Origin: Gammaproteobacteria bacterium
GTDB taxonomy: Bacteria; Pseudomonadota; Gammaproteobacteria; JABABF01
DNA length: 16,451 bases
Reading direction: 5' to 3'
NCBI GenBank assembly: GCA_014238345.1
Contig: JABABF010000109.1
Location: 1 to 16,451, forward strand
The notes under the pieces are model-generated. The model was not told the DNA's origin. It was given only the letters and a program-made list of their open reading frames with translations, and made no database searches. Shown here piece by piece: positions 1 through 6,301 of the stretch (its first letter is position 1; each line of letters starts with the position of its first letter). The position numbers and the translations under genes are program-made.

Positions 1-1170
1 CTAGCCGCCACTGCTCGCGATTATTTGGCGCAATTTCCGGCCGTCTGCCTGCTCGGTCCGCGTCAGGTTGGCAAGACCACACTGGCTCGTGTGTTGGCTA
101 CCCCTCATCAGCAAAATCCGCCGCCTGATTATCTGGACTTAGAGAATCCGCAAGAGCTGAGCAAACTGCAAGATGCGAGAGGTTACCTAGAGCAGCGGCG
201 GGATCGACTGGTCATCCTTGATGAGGTGCAACGGATGCCGGGTCTATTCCAAGAGCTTCGCGGCTTGATCGACAATCGCTGCCTGAGTGGCGACAAGGCG
301 GGGCACTTTCTGTTGCTGGGTCCGACCTCACTTGATCTACTGCAGCAGTCGAGCCAGAGCTTGGCTGGGCGTATTGCCTATCTGCAACTAGCTCCCTTGG
401 ATGTATTGGAAGTGCCTGCTGGTAGTGATCTATGGTGGCGAGGAGGGTTCCCTGACAGCCTGCTGGCCGCTGATGATGTGGCGAGCATGCGGTGGCGGAG
501 CCAGTTCATCACGACCTATCTGGAGCGAGACATCCCACTGCTGGGGCCACGCATTCCGGCTCATACCTTGAGGCGCCTCTGGGTCATGTTAGCTCATTAT
601 CAAGGTGGGCTTCTCAATGCTGCTCAGCTGGCTAACAATCTAGGTGTGGCTGGCACAACGGTCGCTGGTTATCTCAACTTGTTGGTCGATTTACTCTTGG
701 TGCGCCGTCTTGAACCTTTCCATGCGAATGTTAAAAAGCGCCTCGTCAAGTCCCCCAAGATCTATATTCGAGACAGCGGGCTGGTGCATGCCCTGCTAGG
801 GATCAATAGCCACGATGATCTGCTCTCTCATCCCGTGGTCGGCATGAGCTGGGAGGGACATGTGCTGGAAAACCTGTTGAGACTCAGTCCCGAACACAGC
901 AAAGCGAGTTTCTATCGCACGGCCACGGGCGTAGAAATCGACCTCGTGTTGGAATTGCCGAATAATCGCCGCTGGGCCATTGAGATCAAGCGCACGACCG
1001 CACCGAAACTAGATCGTGGCCTACGACAGGCCATCGAAGACATCCAGCCGGATCACACTTTTATTGTCTATGGTGGGCACGACCGCTACCCCAAGAGCGA
1101 GGATGTGGAAGTCATCAGCTTGCAGGGGATGGCTGAGGAGCTGGCCAAACTCGAGGGGTCATTGTTCTGA
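1..1170 (+). CDS. AAA ATPase with DUF4143-type C-terminus, 5' partial
   Basis: The reading frame is open to the left edge, so the true start lies outside the window; the TTG at base 25 is only an internal codon. The N-terminal ATPase shows a Walker A motif GPRQVGKT (bases 55-78) and a Walker B motif LVILDEVQ (bases 208-231). The C-terminal part ends in a segment resembling a PD-(D/E)XK core, EIDLVLE followed by AIEIK (about bases 934-990), as is common in this family. These proteins form a large, widely scattered family of prokaryotic ATPases, often mobile and mostly of unknown role, so no substrate can be named. It is convergent with nnrS, with 117 bases between the two stop codons and no clear terminator in that gap. 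The family call is firm; the function is not. Confidence 0.9.
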   Translation, partial: LAATARDYLAQFPAVCLLGPRQVGKTTLARVLATPHQQNPPPDYLDLENPQELSKLQDARGYLEQRRDRLVILDEVQRMPGLFQELRGLIDNRCLSGDKAGHFLLLGPTSLDLLQQSSQSLAGRIAYLQLAPLDVLEVPAGSDLWWRGGFPDSLLAADDVASMRWRSQFITTYLERDIPLLGPRIPAHTLRRLWVMLAHYQGGLLNAAQLANNLGVAGTTVAGYLNLLVDLLLVRRLEPFHANVKKRLVKSPKIYIRDSGLVHALLGINSHDDLLSHPVVGMSWEGHVLENLLRLSPEHSKASFYRTATGVEIDLVLELPNNRRWAIEIKRTTAPKLDRGLRQAIEDIQPDHTFIVYGGHDRYPKSEDVEVISLQGMAEELAKLEGSLF

Positions 1171-1287
1171 TGCTCCAAAGCCGTTGCCTATCATGATTCC
1201 AGCGGATGGTAAATCTAGGGTTGGGGGGAGCCGCCGGAAATAATTTGGTCGATTAGGAGTAGGGCGTTGGGAAGAAATGAGGCGCCG

Positions 1288-2439
1288 CTAGCCGTCCTTC
1301 CCATCCACCCGAGGTCGCGTCAACATGGGGAAGTAGATCACGGTGAAAATTGTGAAGGCCACGATCCAGCAGAGCTGGGATAGCATCATCCAGAGCGCAT
1401 AGTGTTGCGGCAACAGTAGCGGGCATGCGACCCGCAATAGCGTCCCGGCAAAGAGGAGGCCAAAGGTAGGCATCAGAGCAGCGGGAGGGGAGCCGATCAT
1501 CCGACCCGTGTGCCCCAATGAGACGCGTGCCATCATCGCCAAAGTGATGGTGCCAATGCCTCCATAGGCAAAGGCATGGATGGCCACATATTTTGACAAG
1601 CCCCAGAAATAGCTGCCAGAAAATAGCAGAAAACCCAGGGCGATGCACCAGAGCGAAAAATATAGGCTCCACAAAAGCGGCTTCTGCCAAATTCCAGGCT
1701 GGTTCCAACGCAGTAGCCGGAATGCGTTGACGATAAATAACAGTAGCGCCACATAGGCGGACAGTGCCTGGCTACGCGCCATCAGCTCCGAGACGAAAAA
1801 GATGACAAACAGGATTAAGCTAGCGATATCAACCCATTGAGAGTTGTATACAGGCTTGGGATTCTCCACGCCACGCTCAATGAAGAAGGGCAACAAGCGC
1901 CTGCCCATCATCATAATTAAGCCCACCACCACGTATAAGCCACCGTAGATACCCCAGTAAATACCTTGCTCAACCACCCCCAGGGCACCGAGATAGAACA
2001 GGCAGTTCAAAACAAGCAAAAAAATCAGCTTGCCCAAAATAGCCATCTGCTTCCACTGTTTAGCCTGGATGAGAGGTCGCCCCACAGCGACACACAGGCT
2101 GGCGAGGAATAGCGCATCGAAGACCCCAGCTACCAAGAGTAGCCCGCAGGCCAACGCCACCCGTCCCACCAGCCACAGGGCGACCAGTGTCGCCAGTGCC
2201 CAGTCACGGGGGGTTTGTATGCCAGTCCAGTTGTATACAGCAGTCAGCAGAAAACCAGAGATCACAGCGACGCTGTAGCCATAAATCATCTCATGGGCAT
2301 GCCACTGGAAACTGGAAATGCCCTGTAGCGGCAACACCACATGAGCGGGATAAACAACCGCCCACAGCGCGATGGCAAGGACAGCGAAGATGCCAGCGAT
2401 CAGAAAGAAAGGGCGGAAGCCCAGTGCTAGTAGAGGCAT
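1288..2439 (-). CDS. nnrS: NnrS family haem/copper membrane protein
   Basis: This 383-residue protein is almost wholly hydrophobic, with about twelve predicted membrane segments, and matches the NnrS family in length. Family marks are LLALGFRPFFL at the N-terminus, WHAHEMIYGY (His47, His49, Glu50), GFLLTAVYNWTG, GRRLLPFFIERG near residue 180, and HAFAYGGIGTITLAMMARV followed by HTGR (His288, His310). The conserved histidines are likely haem or metal ligands in the inner membrane. NnrS proteins lessen nitrosative stress and are often controlled by NO-responsive regulators. The ATG at 2439 is the first possible start because an in-frame TAA lies two codons upstream; an AAGGA ribosome site precedes it by about ten bases. 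No denitrification or NO-sensor gene is seen next to it, so its control here is unknown. Confidence 0.93.
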   Translation of the reverse strand: MPLLALGFRPFFLIAGIFAVLAIALWAVVYPAHVVLPLQGISSFQWHAHEMIYGYSVAVISGFLLTAVYNWTGIQTPRDWALATLVALWLVGRVALACGLLLVAGVFDALFLASLCVAVGRPLIQAKQWKQMAILGKLIFLLVLNCLFYLGALGVVEQGIYWGIYGGLYVVVGLIMMMGRRLLPFFIERGVENPKPVYNSQWVDIASLILFVIFFVSELMARSQALSAYVALLLFIVNAFRLLRWNQPGIWQKPLLWSLYFSLWCIALGFLLFSGSYFWGLSKYVAIHAFAYGGIGTITLAMMARVSLGHTGRMIGSPPAALMPTFGLLFAGTLLRVACPLLLPQHYALWMMLSQLCWIVAFTIFTVIYFPMLTRPRVDGKDG

Positions 2440-2485
2440 GGTTTATTGATCCTTTAAAACTACGGCGCTACTTTGAGTGTTAGGT

Positions 2486-2537
2486 ATTCTAATGAAAACC
2501 TGATTGATTGGCTGCTCAGAGCAGATAACAGATCAAT
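2486..2537 (-). promoter_or_regulatory. Possible nnrS promoter with upstream inverted repeat
   Basis: Read on the minus strand, TAGAAT (2491-2486) resembles a -10 element, but no -35 element lies 16-18 bases upstream. Instead there is a 13-bp palindrome, CTGCTC-A-GAGCAG (2512-2524), flanked by ATTGAT (2503-2508) and ATCAAT (2532-2537). The centre of the repeat, about 2518-2520, falls near -41 from the start expected of that -10, the usual place for a class II activator. The half-sites are too far apart for a standard FNR or DNR box. The repeat is seen directly; its role is inferred. Confidence 0.35.
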
Positions 2538-2574
2538 AGCGCATAAAAATCAGGCGATCCAAGGAGCAACAATT

Positions 2575-2622
2575 ATGGAAGGCTGGATCTCGCTTGGCAT
2601 GAAATGTGCAGACCTTCCCTAG
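2575..2622 (+). CDS. 15-codon micro-ORF with strong ribosome binding site
   Basis: An AAGGAG sequence at 2561-2566 stands eight bases before an ATG that opens a 15-codon frame, MEGWISLGMKCADLP, ended by TAG. The ribosome site is among the best in the window. A weak promoter-like TTGATT (2504-2509) lies upstream. It could be a leader peptide, a small membrane-associated peptide, the broken start of a former gene, or chance. I do not recognise the peptide, and it has no run of leucine codons that would suit attenuation of leuA. Confidence 0.2.
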   Translation: MEGWISLGMKCADLP

Positions 2623-2674
2623 GTCGCACTTTTGATAGCGCGTAGCAAAGCCTCGAAGTGGTACTCTACCAAGC

Positions 2675-2842
2675 ATGACTATGCCCCAAGCCATCGTTGT
2701 GGCATTGGCGATCTATCATGAACCGGTTCCAATGCATGAGCTGCAGGAGTCGGCAGTGGCAAACCAAAAAAGCGCATCATCCCGGTGTCTAAAGCGCCTC
2801 CCACCAACCGGGGAGGCTGAGCATACGCCCCCCTGGTTCTGA
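2675..2842 (+). pseudogene. Possible decayed transposase-like remnant
   Basis: A 55-codon frame starts at ATG 2675 and reads MTMPQAIVVALAIYHEPVP before drifting into a low-quality tail ending in TGA. The opening is loosely reminiscent of the N-terminal domain of IS4-type transposases, where a hydrophobic helix is followed by a charged segment and then a KSA-x-S-x-x-x-x-RL stretch; a KSAS stretch is present. No terminal inverted repeats or target duplication are seen and no catalytic domain follows. The resemblance is weak and from memory; it may be chance. Confidence 0.15.
2796..2817. repeat. 7-bp hairpin in the nnrS-leuA gap
   Basis: GCCTCCC (2796-2802) and GGGAGGC (2811-2817) pair perfectly around an eight-base loop. 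No T-run follows directly on either strand; the TTTTTT on the minus strand is about 20 bases beyond the stem, so this is not a standard intrinsic terminator. It lies inside the doubtful remnant frame. Confidence 0.5.
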
Positions 2843-2869
2843 TACCCAGCGAGCCTGTCTTCTCATGGC

Positions 2870-2898
2870 TTGACAGCTACTAGGCGCTGTGCAACAAT
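2870..2898 (+). promoter_or_regulatory. Sigma70 promoter candidate for leuA
   Basis: TTGACA (2870-2875) is a perfect -35 consensus. Exactly 17 bases later comes AACAAT (2893-2898), four of six matches to the -10 consensus. Transcription would start near 2905, giving a leader of about 220 bases before the leuA ATG. It is the best-spaced consensus promoter I found in the window. Confidence 0.5.
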
Positions 2899-2939
2899 GA
2901 CTTCGTTATGCCATTTCCCTGTGCACATTCCCCCCTCGC

Positions 2940-3096
2940 CGCCGTGGGTTCTCTACACCCAATACACGGCGCTTCCTTACTTTTGCTGCCCCGCTAGGGG
3001 CTCTCAACATCATTTTCCCATGAGATACCCGGTTCCAAACCGGGCTGGATGATTGTCTATCACACTGGCTAGCCCACCGTATCATTCAATGCGGTG
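2940..3096 (+). other. Hairpin-rich leuA leader
   Basis: Four short stems follow one another in the predicted untranslated leader. They are CGCCGTG/CACGGCG (2940-2946 with 2965-2971), GCCCC/GGGGC (2988-3001), CCCGGTT/AACCGGG with a three-base loop (3028-3044), and a seven-pair stem with one G-T pair (3075-3096). No U-run follows any of them and no leucine-rich leader peptide is seen, so classic leucine attenuation is not supported. The structures may affect message stability or bind a regulator. Confidence 0.35.
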
Positions 3097-3125
3097 TGAG
3101 GCACAGTGTGGCGGGGACTGAAAAC

Positions 3126-4688
3126 ATGAACACCACACCATTCCTATGTATTTTTGATACGACTTTGCGCGATGGCGAGCAGAGCCCCGGCGCGTCGATG
3201 AACTGTGCCGAGAAGCTGGCCATTGCCCATATGCTGGAAAAGTTGCGCGTTGATGTGATTGAGGCAGGCTTCGCCGCCTCCAGTGCGGATGACTGCGCGT
3301 CTATCAAAGCGGTGGCCGAGCAGATCACCGACAGTCGTGTGTGCAGCTTGGCGCGAGCCCTGCCAGCAGATATCGATCGGGCGGCGCAGGTATTGGCTCC
3401 GGCCATTGAGCGCGGCAACGCCCGCATCCATACTTTTATTGCCACCTCGCCAGTGCATATGGAGCGCAAATTGCAGATGTCTCCAGAGACAGTGCTGGAG
3501 CGGGCGGTGGCTGCGGTGCGCCGCGCCCGTAGCCTCTGTGATGATGTGGAGTTCTCCTGTGAGGATGCCAGTCGCTCTGAGCGTGATTTTCTGTGTCGCA
3601 TCATTGAGGCTGCCATTGAGGCGGGCGCTACGACCATCAATTTGCCTGATACGGTTGGCTACGCTGAACCGGCTGAGTTCGGTGCTCTGGTCGGCGATCT
3701 GTTGGCGGCGGTGCCAAATGCACAGCGCGCTGTGTTTTCGGTGCACTGCCACAATGACCTCGGTCTGGCGGTGGCCAATTCCTTGGCGGCACTCGGCGCG
3801 GGAGCCCGTCAGGTGGAATGCACTATTAATGGTATCGGTGAGCGCGCTGGTAATGCTTCGCTGGAAGAGGTGGTGATGGCGGTGGCCACGCGTAGCGATC
3901 GCTTCGCTTTTCAGAGCCGGATTGAGCAGCGCCACTTAGTACCGATTTCGCGTCTTGTATCAGAGACTACGGGTTTCTATGTGCAACCCAACAAGGCCAT
4001 CGTCGGGCGCAACGCCTTTGCACATGAGGCGGGCATCCATCAGGATGGTGTCATCAAGCATCGCTCGACCTACGAGATCATGGAGGCCGAGGCGGTGGGT
4101 TGGTTCTCTAATCAACTGGTGCTCGGCAAGCACTCCGGACGCGCTGCGTTGCGTAGGCGCCTAGAGGATCTGGGGCTGTGTTGTGAGGAGCAACAGTTCA
4201 ACGATGTTTTTGCTCGCTTCAAAGAGCTGGCTGCACATCAGCACGAGGTATTCGATGAAGATCTGCCCGCGTTGATCGGGGTTTTGTCCCAAGAAGGCGA
4301 ACTCGGTAGCGCGCTGTACTCGCTCAGCTCGCTCAGCTATCACTCACAACCCGATGGCGGTGCTCGTGCTGAGGTGGTAGTGCAGATAGACGGTGAGGAG
4401 CGTCGCGCCGAGGGCAGTGGCACTGGTCCGGTTGATGCTGCTTTCAGCGCTTTGGCTATGGTCACCGATAGTGCGGCCAGCCTGTTGCACTATTCACTGA
4501 ACGCCGCTCCGCATGGCAGTGCTGCTGCGCGGGGGCGGGCGGCGGTGCGGTTGGCACACAATGGGCACACGGCCAACGGCACTGGCACTGATGCTGATGT
4601 CGTCACGGCCTCGGCGCGCGCTTGGCTTGATGCCCAGTGCCGTCTGGGTCGCGCAGCGCGCCGCCACCCCCAGCTTGATGCGATCTGA
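3126..4688 (+). CDS. leuA: 2-isopropylmalate synthase
   Basis: LeuA condenses acetyl-CoA with 2-oxoisovalerate, the first committed step of leucine synthesis, in the cytoplasm. The 520-residue protein has the usual length and layout of the E. coli-type enzyme. A TIM barrel opens with FDTTLRDGEQSPG (Arg15, Asp16), metal ligands lie in HCHND (His207, His209) and at Asn243 in GERAGNASLEE, a linker domain follows with GRNAFAHEAGIHQDG and LGKHSGRAAL, and a C-terminal regulatory domain runs from about residue 370. I chose ATG 3126 because GGGGA stands about eight bases upstream and the family motif begins directly after it; a GTG at 3096 would add ten residues. No other leu gene is adjacent. The next gene starts inside its 3' end. 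Confidence 0.96.
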   Translation: MNTTPFLCIFDTTLRDGEQSPGASMNCAEKLAIAHMLEKLRVDVIEAGFAASSADDCASIKAVAEQITDSRVCSLARALPADIDRAAQVLAPAIERGNARIHTFIATSPVHMERKLQMSPETVLERAVAAVRRARSLCDDVEFSCEDASRSERDFLCRIIEAAIEAGATTINLPDTVGYAEPAEFGALVGDLLAAVPNAQRAVFSVHCHNDLGLAVANSLAALGAGARQVECTINGIGERAGNASLEEVVMAVATRSDRFAFQSRIEQRHLVPISRLVSETTGFYVQPNKAIVGRNAFAHEAGIHQDGVIKHRSTYEIMEAEAVGWFSNQLVLGKHSGRAALRRRLEDLGLCCEEQQFNDVFARFKELAAHQHEVFDEDLPALIGVLSQEGELGSALYSLSSLSYHSQPDGGARAEVVVQIDGEERRAEGSGTGPVDAAFSALAMVTDSAASLLHYSLNAAPHGSAAARGRAAVRLAHNGHTANGTGTDADVVTASARAWLDAQCRLGRAARRHPQLDAI

Positions 4689-5358
4689 GGCCTCGCGGTA
4701 CGGCGACCGCCGCCAGCTGGCTGCAGCACTTGGTATTGAGTGTTTTGTGCCGCGTCAGCAGCTACCGGGCGCGGCTCCCCATCCGCTGTGTGAGATTCTT
4801 CCTGCACCCGCTGCTGTAGTGGCTGTGCCCGCTCGGCAGCGCCGTCGACCGCTGCCGCGCCCAGCAGAGCCTGTGTTGTCATCCTCGCCGGCAACGACCG
4901 CCGTGCCGGCGTACTGTCTGGTGGCGGCGCGTATGGGTGCGCTACTCGCTGTAGACAATGTGCCGTCGAGGGAGGGGCAGCTGTCGCCTCAGTGGAGCAG
5001 CTTGCTGGCTAATCTACTCCATGCCTGCGGCTGGCCCCGTGAACCGCTCTCCTGCAACCTGCTTCATTGGCCGCCAGCTGGAGGTGGCGTTTTGGTGCAG
5101 GGTGTTGATGATGGATTAGGTGCCGCACAGGCATTTATTGAGCGGGGTGCTTCTGAACCCGATACGGTGGACTGGATTGTGTTGATGGGAACACTCGCCG
5201 GGCGACATTTACCAGTTGCCGATGAGGCCTCTATGCCCGCGCCGGTATTGCGTTGTGATAGTTTGCACAGCTGTCTGGACGAGCCGCTCCGCAAAGCCGC
5301 TCTGTGGCATCAATTGGAGCCCTTGCGCCGCGCCACCGAGTCGAGCGACCCATCCTAA
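4678..5358 (+). CDS. HolD-like protein, probable DNA polymerase III psi subunit
   Basis: The frame is open far into leuA, but ATG 4678 gives the natural start and overlaps the leuA stop by eleven bases, which suggests coupled translation. The 226-residue product begins with RRQLAAALGIECFVPR and then LPGA. This follows the pattern I recall for HolD, where a charged helix and an LGI stretch are followed by an R-x-x-LPGA segment. Near the C-terminus LRKAALWHQLEPL matches the helix that ends HolD proteins (ARAALWQQI in E. coli). The psi subunit links the clamp loader to SSB through the chi subunit. The protein is much longer than E. coli HolD (about 137 residues), with a proline- and alanine-rich middle. 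In enterobacteria holD sits beside rimI; no rimI is seen here. The call rests on short end motifs only. Confidence 0.5.
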   Translation: MRSEASRYGDRRQLAAALGIECFVPRQQLPGAAPHPLCEILPAPAAVVAVPARQRRRPLPRPAEPVLSSSPATTAVPAYCLVAARMGALLAVDNVPSREGQLSPQWSSLLANLLHACGWPREPLSCNLLHWPPAGGGVLVQGVDDGLGAAQAFIERGASEPDTVDWIVLMGTLAGRHLPVADEASMPAPVLRCDSLHSCLDEPLRKAALWHQLEPLRRATESSDPS

Positions 5359-5375
5359 AGTCTGCCTAAAGTCTG
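5354..5375 (+). repeat. 11-bp perfect tandem duplication at a stop codon
   Basis: CCTAAAGTCTG occurs twice in direct succession (5354-5364 and 5365-5375). The first copy contains the TAA stop of the holD-like gene. It looks like a recent slippage duplication. Confidence 0.9.
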
Positions 5376-5407
5376 ACGAGCCGATCACAGCTATTGGCGG
5401 CATACTC

Positions 5408-5416
5408 TGCTACAAT
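5408..5416 (+). promoter_or_regulatory. Possible extended -10 promoter for the sdh-suc block
   Basis: TGCTACAAT forms an extended -10 element (TG-N-TACAAT, with TACAAT at 5411-5416). There is no good -35 at the correct distance; TTGGCG at 5394-5399 is only 11 bases away. Transcription would start near 5423, about 67 bases before sdhC. It is the only promoter-like signal in this 131-base gap. Confidence 0.35.
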
Positions 5417-5489
5417 CCTAGGTGCTTGCTGGGTGCGTAGTCATCTGGGGGGCGGATCGTTCTGTTTTATGAACATACGAGTTGGATTG

Positions 5490-5867
5490 ATGGCAGATCG
5501 GCGCCCAGTAAATTTGGAGATCAGCACACTCAAATTGCCGATTACGGCGTGGGTGTCCATCATGCACCGCATCTCTGGCATCGCGCTATTCTTTGGCAGT
5601 GCGCTGTTGTTGGGGGCTCTGTATTACTCGCTGGATTCTGAGGCGGGCTACGCCATGGTGCAGGATTTTTTGGTGGACAGTGTGCTTGGGCGGCTGTTGC
5701 TGTGGGCGGTGCTGGTGGCAGCTGCCTACCACAGCTGTGCTGGCGTGCGCCATCTGCTGATGGATATAGGCTATGGCGAGGAGTTGGAGAGTGGTGTGCG
5801 CGGCGCCCAGATTGTTTTGGGAGCTTCGGCGGTGCTGGCATTGATCAGCGCTTGCTGGCTACTCTAA
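5490..5867 (+). CDS. sdhC: Succinate dehydrogenase cytochrome b556 subunit
   Basis: SdhC is one of two membrane anchors of succinate:ubiquinone oxidoreductase. With ATG 5490 the product is 125 residues, the usual size, and begins MADRRPVNLEI like its relatives; upstream in-frame starts (ATG 5469) would add residues not seen in the family. Three membrane helices lie at about residues 22-45, 62-82 and 104-124. The quinone-site motif SIMHRISG carries Ser23 and Arg27, matching E. coli Ser27 and Arg31. AYHSCAGVRHLLMD carries His81, matching the haem b ligand His84 of E. coli. The ribosome site is weak. It is the first gene of the TCA block and is followed after four bases by sdhD. Confidence 0.95.
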   Translation: MADRRPVNLEISTLKLPITAWVSIMHRISGIALFFGSALLLGALYYSLDSEAGYAMVQDFLVDSVLGRLLLWAVLVAAAYHSCAGVRHLLMDIGYGEELESGVRGAQIVLGASAVLALISACWLL

Positions 5868-5871
5868 AGCG

Positions 5872-6264
5872 ATGGGCAACGGTGCAGTTAGAGCGGCGCG
5901 GGTCGCCAGTGCCAGCAGTTTCGGGCGCACCGGCGTACAGGATTGGCTGGTGCAACGCCTGAGCGCGGTCGTGCTATTGGCTTATACCTTGTTTCTGGTC
6001 ATTTTTTTTCTGCGCCATCCTCAGCTCAGCTATATGGAGTGGCGCGAGCTATTTGCCACTTCCGCAATGCGTTTATTCAGTGTGCTGGCACTGTTGGCAC
6101 TAGCTAGTCATGCCTGGATCGGCTTGTGGGCGGTGACCACTGATTATCTGACCACACGTCTGTTGGGGTCACGAGCCACGCTGTTGCGCCTGCTGGCTCA
6201 GTGTGCTGTGCTGTTGCTGATCTTTGGCTATCTCGGCGTGGGTACGCTGGCAATTTTCCGCTAG
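5872..6264 (+). CDS. sdhD: Succinate dehydrogenase membrane anchor subunit
   Basis: This 130-residue protein is the second membrane anchor of succinate dehydrogenase and shares the haem and the quinone site with SdhC. It has three hydrophobic helices at about residues 29-48, 66-88 and 104-127. The diagnostic motif SHAWIGLWAVTTDYL holds His80, matching the E. coli haem ligand His71, and Tyr92, matching the quinone-binding Tyr83. The N-terminus has the usual basic segment, followed by WLVQRLSAVVLLAY. The ATG stands four bases after the sdhC stop, so the pair is probably translationally coupled. A 37-base gap separates it from sdhA. Confidence 0.95.
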   Translation: MGNGAVRAARVASASSFGRTGVQDWLVQRLSAVVLLAYTLFLVIFFLRHPQLSYMEWRELFATSAMRLFSVLALLALASHAWIGLWAVTTDYLTTRLLGSRATLLRLLAQCAVLLLIFGYLGVGTLAIFR

Positions 6265-6301
6265 CGTTCCCAGTGTCCCCAGCAATTGGAGCAGATGATT
6301 G

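Larger units (their letters stand above)
2440..3125. other. Long intergenic region between divergent nnrS and leuA
   Basis: This 686-base stretch holds no convincing protein gene. I see a possible nnrS control region at 2486-2537, a 15-codon micro-ORF at 2575-2622, a doubtful decayed transposase-like frame at 2675-2842 with a 7-bp hairpin inside it, a sigma70 promoter at 2870-2898 and a hairpin-rich leader up to leuA. The 60-codon frame at 2870-3052 has no ribosome site and an unconvincing composition. I found no tRNA, CRISPR repeat or intrinsic terminator in it. Confidence 0.7.

Noticed and set aside
1171..1287. Terminator between the convergent ATPase and nnrS genes
   Set aside because: I found only short GC stems without T-runs, so none is reported.
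2444..2459. FNR-like TTGAT-N4 half-site near the nnrS start
   Set aside because: The second half (TAAAA) is a poor match and the site overlaps the ribosome binding region, so it is not a credible FNR or DNR box.
2623..2680. Minus-strand peptide-like end, LVEYHFEALLRAIKSAT
   Set aside because: It reads well for 17 codons only, with stops before and after; nothing ties it to a known protein.
2653..2690. tRNA-like string on the minus strand (GGTAGAGTACC)
   Set aside because: It resembles a D-arm, but no T-loop (GGTTCGA-type) or acceptor stem could be paired with it.
2870..3052. 60-codon plus-strand frame upstream of leuA
   Set aside because: No ribosome site; its first codon falls inside the promoter -35/-10 spacer region, and the peptide looks random. 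It also lacks the leucine run of a leu leader peptide.
3144..3935. Long minus-strand frame opposite leuA
   Set aside because: It is fully antisense to a firmly identified gene, has no ribosome site and no recognisable domain; it is a shadow of leuA codon usage.
4320..4337. 9-bp tandem repeat TCGCTCAGC in leuA
   Set aside because: It is in frame (SLS-SLS) and the segment seems to have the usual length for LeuA, so it is more likely ordinary codon coincidence.
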